Source of the DNA: Bacteroidota bacterium
GTDB taxonomy: Bacteria > Bacteroidota > Bacteroidia > Cytophagales > Cyclobacteriaceae
Assembly: GCA_018267135.1 (NCBI GenBank)
Contig: JAFDZA010000025.1
Coordinates: 62,001 to 126,000, forward strand
Length of the DNA: 64,000 bases
Direction of reading: 5' to 3'
Part shown: positions 60,878-64,000 of the stretch, in pieces
Numbering within the stretch: the first letter of the stretch is position 1
Layout of the letters: each line of letters starts with the position of its first letter
Program-made: the position numbers and the translations under genes
Notes under the pieces: generated by a model
The model's database searches: none
Told to the model about the DNA's origin: nothing
What the model saw: the letters and a program-made list of their open reading frames with translations, nothing else

Positions 60878-61399
60878 TTAATCTTCTATTTCCACTATCA
60901 TCTCAATTTCTACGGCTATGTTAGAAGGCAGCATATACATGCCTACGGCTGAACGCGCATGTTTTCCTTTCTCTCCAAAAACAGCCACCATCAAATCAGA
61001 AAAGCCATTGATTACCTTGGGTTGGTCGGTAAAGGTGTCGGTACAGTTTACCATGCCCATTACTTTTACTATTCGCTTTACTTTGTTGAGGTCGCCCACT
61101 TCTGCCTTCAGCGTACTAAGCAAAGCAATGCCTGTTTGTTTGGCTGCGTCCCGCCCTTGTTCAAGAGTTAAATCTTTTCCTACCTTCCCCTGTATGTGGG
61201 TATTGTCGGCACGTGTGGGACCATGGCCGGCAAAGAACAATAAGTTACCGCTGCGCACTACTTTTACATAACTGCCCATTGCCGGTGTGGGTGGATAAAG
61301 TTCTATACCCAGGTCTTTCAGTTTTTTGTTGAAATCAATTTTCTGTGCCCACCCTAAAACAGGCAGTAAGAGAAAAGAAATAAGAGTAAGTTTTTTCAT
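60878..61399 (-). CDS. exported RidA-family protein
   Basis: A 173-residue protein with a signal peptide (KKLTLISFLLLPVLGWAQ, ATG 61399) ahead of a RidA/YjgF-type domain: LFFAGHGPTRADNTHIQGKVGKDLTLEQGRDAAKQTGIALLSTLKAEVG, then NKVKRIVKVMGMVNCTDTFTDQPKVINGFSDLM and MYMLPSNIAVEIEMIVEIE. Cytoplasmic RidA hydrolyses reactive enamine/imine intermediates; a secreted version must act on something periplasmic or extracellular. It lies 67 bases upstream of tatA on the same strand and diverges from tag. Confidence 0.88.
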   Translation of the reverse strand: MKKLTLISFLLLPVLGWAQKIDFNKKLKDLGIELYPPTPAMGSYVKVVRSGNLLFFAGHGPTRADNTHIQGKVGKDLTLEQGRDAAKQTGIALLSTLKAEVGDLNKVKRIVKVMGMVNCTDTFTDQPKVINGFSDLMVAVFGEKGKHARSAVGMYMLPSNIAVEIEMIVEIED

Positions 61400-61478
61400 A
61401 TAATTTGGGGTCATCGTTACCTTGCCGATAAAGAAAAGGAAGGTAGTAATAATATGAATTGGCTGATAATTTATTTTT

Positions 61479-62045
61479 ATGGATAATAAGTTTCGTTGCC
61501 CCTGGTGTCTGAAATTTGAAAAATACGTTCGCTACCACGATGAAGAGTGGGGCGTGCCTGTGCATGACGATCAAACGCATTTTGAATTTCTGATTTTAGA
61601 GGGGGCACAGGCAGGCCTGAGTTGGAGTACCATATTGAATAAACGCGAAGGCTACCGAAAAAATTTTGCCGGTTTTGATCCGGCAAAAGTGGCCCGCTTC
61701 ACAACAAAAAAGATTGAAAAGATTTTAACGGATCCCGGCATTGTGCGCAACTCATTGAAGGTGCATGCAGCTGTAAATAATGCCAAACGGTTTCTGGAGG
61801 TACAAAAGGAATTTGGTTCTTTCGATCGGTACATTTGGGGTTTTGTTAATCATCAACCCAAAGTGAATAGTTGGAAAACACTGAAGCAAATTCCGGCTAC
61901 TTCTAAAGAATCGGATGCGCTGAGTAAAGATTTAATCAAACGAGGATTCAAGTTTGTGGGGAGCACCGTCATGTATGCTCACTTGCAGGCCTGTGGGCTC
62001 ATTAACGACCACTTAGTAGATTGTTTCCGTTACCGTGAGGTATAA
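61479..62045 (+). CDS. tag: DNA-3-methyladenine glycosylase I
   Basis: Tag excises 3-methyladenine from alkylated DNA. The 188-residue protein has the zinc-site N-terminal part CPWCLKFEKYVRYHDEEWGVP (Cys about 7 and 10, His about 20), then FEFLILEGAQAGLSWSTIL with the catalytic-site Glu (about 41), and the C-terminal zinc ligands in GSTVMYAHLQACGLINDHLVDC. Normal length for the family. It converges with recQ, the stop codons being two bases apart, which pairs two DNA-repair functions. Confidence 0.96.
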   Translation: MDNKFRCPWCLKFEKYVRYHDEEWGVPVHDDQTHFEFLILEGAQAGLSWSTILNKREGYRKNFAGFDPAKVARFTTKKIEKILTDPGIVRNSLKVHAAVNNAKRFLEVQKEFGSFDRYIWGFVNHQPKVNSWKTLKQIPATSKESDALSKDLIKRGFKFVGSTVMYAHLQACGLINDHLVDCFRYREV

Positions 62046-62047
62046 AC

Positions 62048-64000
62048 TTAATTGGCGTATTCGCTTAAAAATTTCATGCGCATCAGGCGCACGTCCTCTT
62101 CGCTGTAATTTGGCAATTCCGCCACGGCCTCTTCAATGCTGTCGGTTTCGCTGTTAAGAAAGTAGTCGTAAATTTCTTCCTGCTTACTTTCGTCCAACAC
62201 TTCGTCTATGTAGTAATCTACATTTAGTTTGGTACCGCTGTTAATAATGTTTTCCATTTCGGTAAGCAACTCATCAAAAGAGAGTGCTTTGCTTTCAGCA
62301 ATTTCATCCAGATCTACCTTGCGGTCTATCTGTTGAATAATGAAAATTTTAATTTTCGATTTATTAACAGACGATTTCACCACTACTTCTGCAGCCGTCT
62401 CTATGTCGTTATCGTCAACATACTTTTGGATGAGCTCTAAAAATTCTTTGCCAAACTTATTTACCTTGCCCATCCCCACCCCATTTACGCTTGCCATTTC
62501 TTCTTTGGAGGTAGGATAGGTAGTGGCCATCTCTTCTAAAGAGGGATCTTGAAAAATAACGTAAGGAGGAAGATCTTTTTCTTTCGCCATTTTTTTGCGC
62601 AAAGCTTTGAGCATTTCAAACAGCTTCTCGTCATACGATTTGGAATTGACCGGTGTGCGCTCGCTTGATTCTTCTTCGTCTATATCGGTGGTAAAATCGT
62701 GGTCGCGGGCTAATTCAATTTCGTGCGGTTTTTTCAAAAAGGCCAATCCTTTGGGGCTCAGTTTTAATACCCCAATATTATCTATGTCTTTTTCCAAATA
62801 CTGATAGATGAGTGTCTGCCTAATCACCGATTTCCAAAAGTCGGCATCTTCGGTATCGCCTTTACCGTAAATTTTTAAATCGAAATGGCCATAGCTTTTC
62901 ACATATTCATCTTCCGTACCACGAATTACATTTACCAGGTGAGCCAGCCCAAACCGTTCATTGGTTTGCTTCACGGCTTCGAGGGCAATCTTTACAAACT
63001 CTGATCCTTCAAAACGCTCGCGTGGGTTTGTGCAGTTGTCGCACATACCGCAATTCTTACCTTGATATTCTTCGCCAAAATAGTGGAGCAACTGCTTTCG
63101 TCTGCATACGGGCGATTCGGCATAAAATTCCATTTCCTGTAATAGAATGCGGGCATTTTCGCGCTCTTGCACCGATTTATCTTTATTAAATTTTTCCAGT
63201 TTGTTTAAATCGTTGTGGCTGTAAAACATCAGGCACAAGCCTTCCAGCCCATCGCGGCCAGCCCGGCCCGTTTCCTGATAGTAGCCCTCCAACGACTTGG
63301 GCACATCGTAGTGCACCACAAAGCGCACATCGGGTTTATCTATGCCCATGCCAAACGCGATGGTGGCGCAAATGATATCTACTTCTTCATTTAAAAAATC
63401 GTCTTGGTTTTTCATCCGCACGTCCGGATCGAGGCCAGCATGATAAGGAGCTGCTTTAAATCCGTTTACATTTAGCAGTTGGGCAATCTCTTCTACTTTT
63501 TTGCGACTCAGGCAATAGATAATGCCCGACTTTCCTTTATGATCTTTGAGAAAGCGGATCAGTTGTTTTTTGGTTTCTTTTTTTGGTCGTACTTCGTAGT
63601 ACAGGTTTTTTCGGTTGAAGGAAGAAATGAACACATCGGCTTCTTCCATTTGCAAATTCTTCTGTATATCCAGTTGTACCTTGGGTGTGGCCGTAGCGGT
63701 AAGAGCGATTACGTTCATATCACCCAGCTGGGCAATCATCGATTTGATCTTGCGGTATTCCGGGCGGAAATCATGCCCCCACTCGGAAATACAATGCGCT
63801 TCATCGATGGCTACAAAAGCAATCTTTACTTTTTGCAAAAACTCAATGTTCTCTTCTTTAATAAGCGACTCGGGGGCAACATACAGCAGTTTAATTTTTC
63901 CGGATACACTGTCTTTGCGAATGCGTGTGATTTCGCCTTTGCTCAGGGTTGAGTTTAAAAAGCGAGCATCGATGCCATATGCGTTAAGCTGGTCTACCTG
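62048..64000 (-). CDS. recQ: ATP-dependent DNA helicase RecQ (5' end beyond the window)
   Basis: The frame is open to the right edge: 650 residues are visible and continue from QVDQLNAYGIDARFLN. The Walker A part (motif I) lies outside the window. Visible: AIDEAHCISEWGHDFRPEY (DEAH box with the aromatic-rich loop), LTATATPKV (motif III), SGIIYCLSRKKVEEI, FGMGIDKPDVRFVVHYDVPKSLEGYYQETGRAGRDG (motifs V-VI), the RQC zinc site CRRKQLLHYFGEEYQGKNCGMCDNC, and the HRDC domain (MLKALRKKMAKEKDLPPYVIFQD). A long acidic tail follows. RecQ unwinds DNA 3' to 5' in recombination and fork repair. Its stop is two bases from that of tag. Confidence 0.95.
   Translation of the reverse strand, partial: QVDQLNAYGIDARFLNSTLSKGEITRIRKDSVSGKIKLLYVAPESLIKEENIEFLQKVKIAFVAIDEAHCISEWGHDFRPEYRKIKSMIAQLGDMNVIALTATATPKVQLDIQKNLQMEEADVFISSFNRKNLYYEVRPKKETKKQLIRFLKDHKGKSGIIYCLSRKKVEEIAQLLNVNGFKAAPYHAGLDPDVRMKNQDDFLNEEVDIICATIAFGMGIDKPDVRFVVHYDVPKSLEGYYQETGRAGRDGLEGLCLMFYSHNDLNKLEKFNKDKSVQERENARILLQEMEFYAESPVCRRKQLLHYFGEEYQGKNCGMCDNCTNPRERFEGSEFVKIALEAVKQTNERFGLAHLVNVIRGTEDEYVKSYGHFDLKIYGKGDTEDADFWKSVIRQTLIYQYLEKDIDNIGVLKLSPKGLAFLKKPHEIELARDHDFTTDIDEEESSERTPVNSKSYDEKLFEMLKALRKKMAKEKDLPPYVIFQDPSLEEMATTYPTSKEEMASVNGVGMGKVNKFGKEFLELIQKYVDDNDIETAAEVVVKSSVNKSKIKIFIIQQIDRKVDLDEIAESKALSFDELLTEMENIINSGTKLNVDYYIDEVLDESKQEEIYDYFLNSETDSIEEAVAELPNYSEEDVRLMRMKFLSEYAN

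Overview
The window looks like chromosomal DNA from a gliding-type member of the Bacteroidota, probably Cytophagales or a close relative. The evidence is an Oar-like TonB-dependent receptor, two giant secreted proteins with CHU_C-type (type B) C-terminal signals beside a PorP/SprF protein, LytTR and TPR histidine kinases, a dual-lipoyl SucB, and repeated -7 promoter boxes of the Bacteroidota form TAnnTTTG (often with TTG 17-20 bp upstream). It is densely coded. I found no rRNA, tRNA, CRISPR array, insertion sequence or prophage.

Layout. 1-4.4 kb: a DUF4397 lipoprotein and an Oar-like receptor (minus strand). 4.6-9.0 kb: two ABC exporter half-transporters with complementary degenerate motifs, placed convergently around a small outer-membrane protein. 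9.1-13.2 kb: a housekeeping run, nusB, YtxH, DUF1573, yajC, YbbR-like, coaE. 13.3-18.9 kb: an RND efflux operon (adaptor, pump, TolC-like channel). 18.9-22.5 kb: scpA diverging from dxs plus an alpha/beta hydrolase. 22.6-26.4 kb: a membrane zinc-ribbon protein, a LytS/LytT-type pair, and rpsP-rimM with a terminator hairpin between them. 26.6-31 kb: sucA-sucB. 31-36 kb: a VanY-like peptidase, a D-aminoacylase-like amidohydrolase, and a TPR histidine kinase with a LuxR-type regulator.

36.3-45.1 kb is the most distinctive accessory region: a 1462-aa Laminin_B/IPT/FG-GAP protein, an approximately 1124-aa GloVer-repeat/IPT/CUB protein, and a PorP/SprF-family partner. The two giants carry unrelated passengers but share a C-terminal module of about 190 residues, so they look like type IX cargo with a dedicated outer-membrane partner. 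A 22-bp perfect palindrome and a good -7 box lie before the first of them.

45.1-49.6 kb holds a sensor kinase diverging from a tandem universal stress protein and a cation/proton antiporter, then a sigma factor with a small one-pass membrane protein. 49.6-56.3 kb holds a DUF4139 (MuiA-like) protein diverging from thrA-thrB-thrC. The thr leader encodes a 16-residue peptide, MSTAIIAFITITIITG, with ten Ile or Thr residues, the signature of a thr-type attenuation leader. 56.5-61.4 kb is a tight minus-strand run, tatA, gatA, mltD-like, unknown, PfkB kinase, preceded by an exported RidA-like protein. The window ends with tag and a recQ gene whose 5' end lies beyond the right edge.
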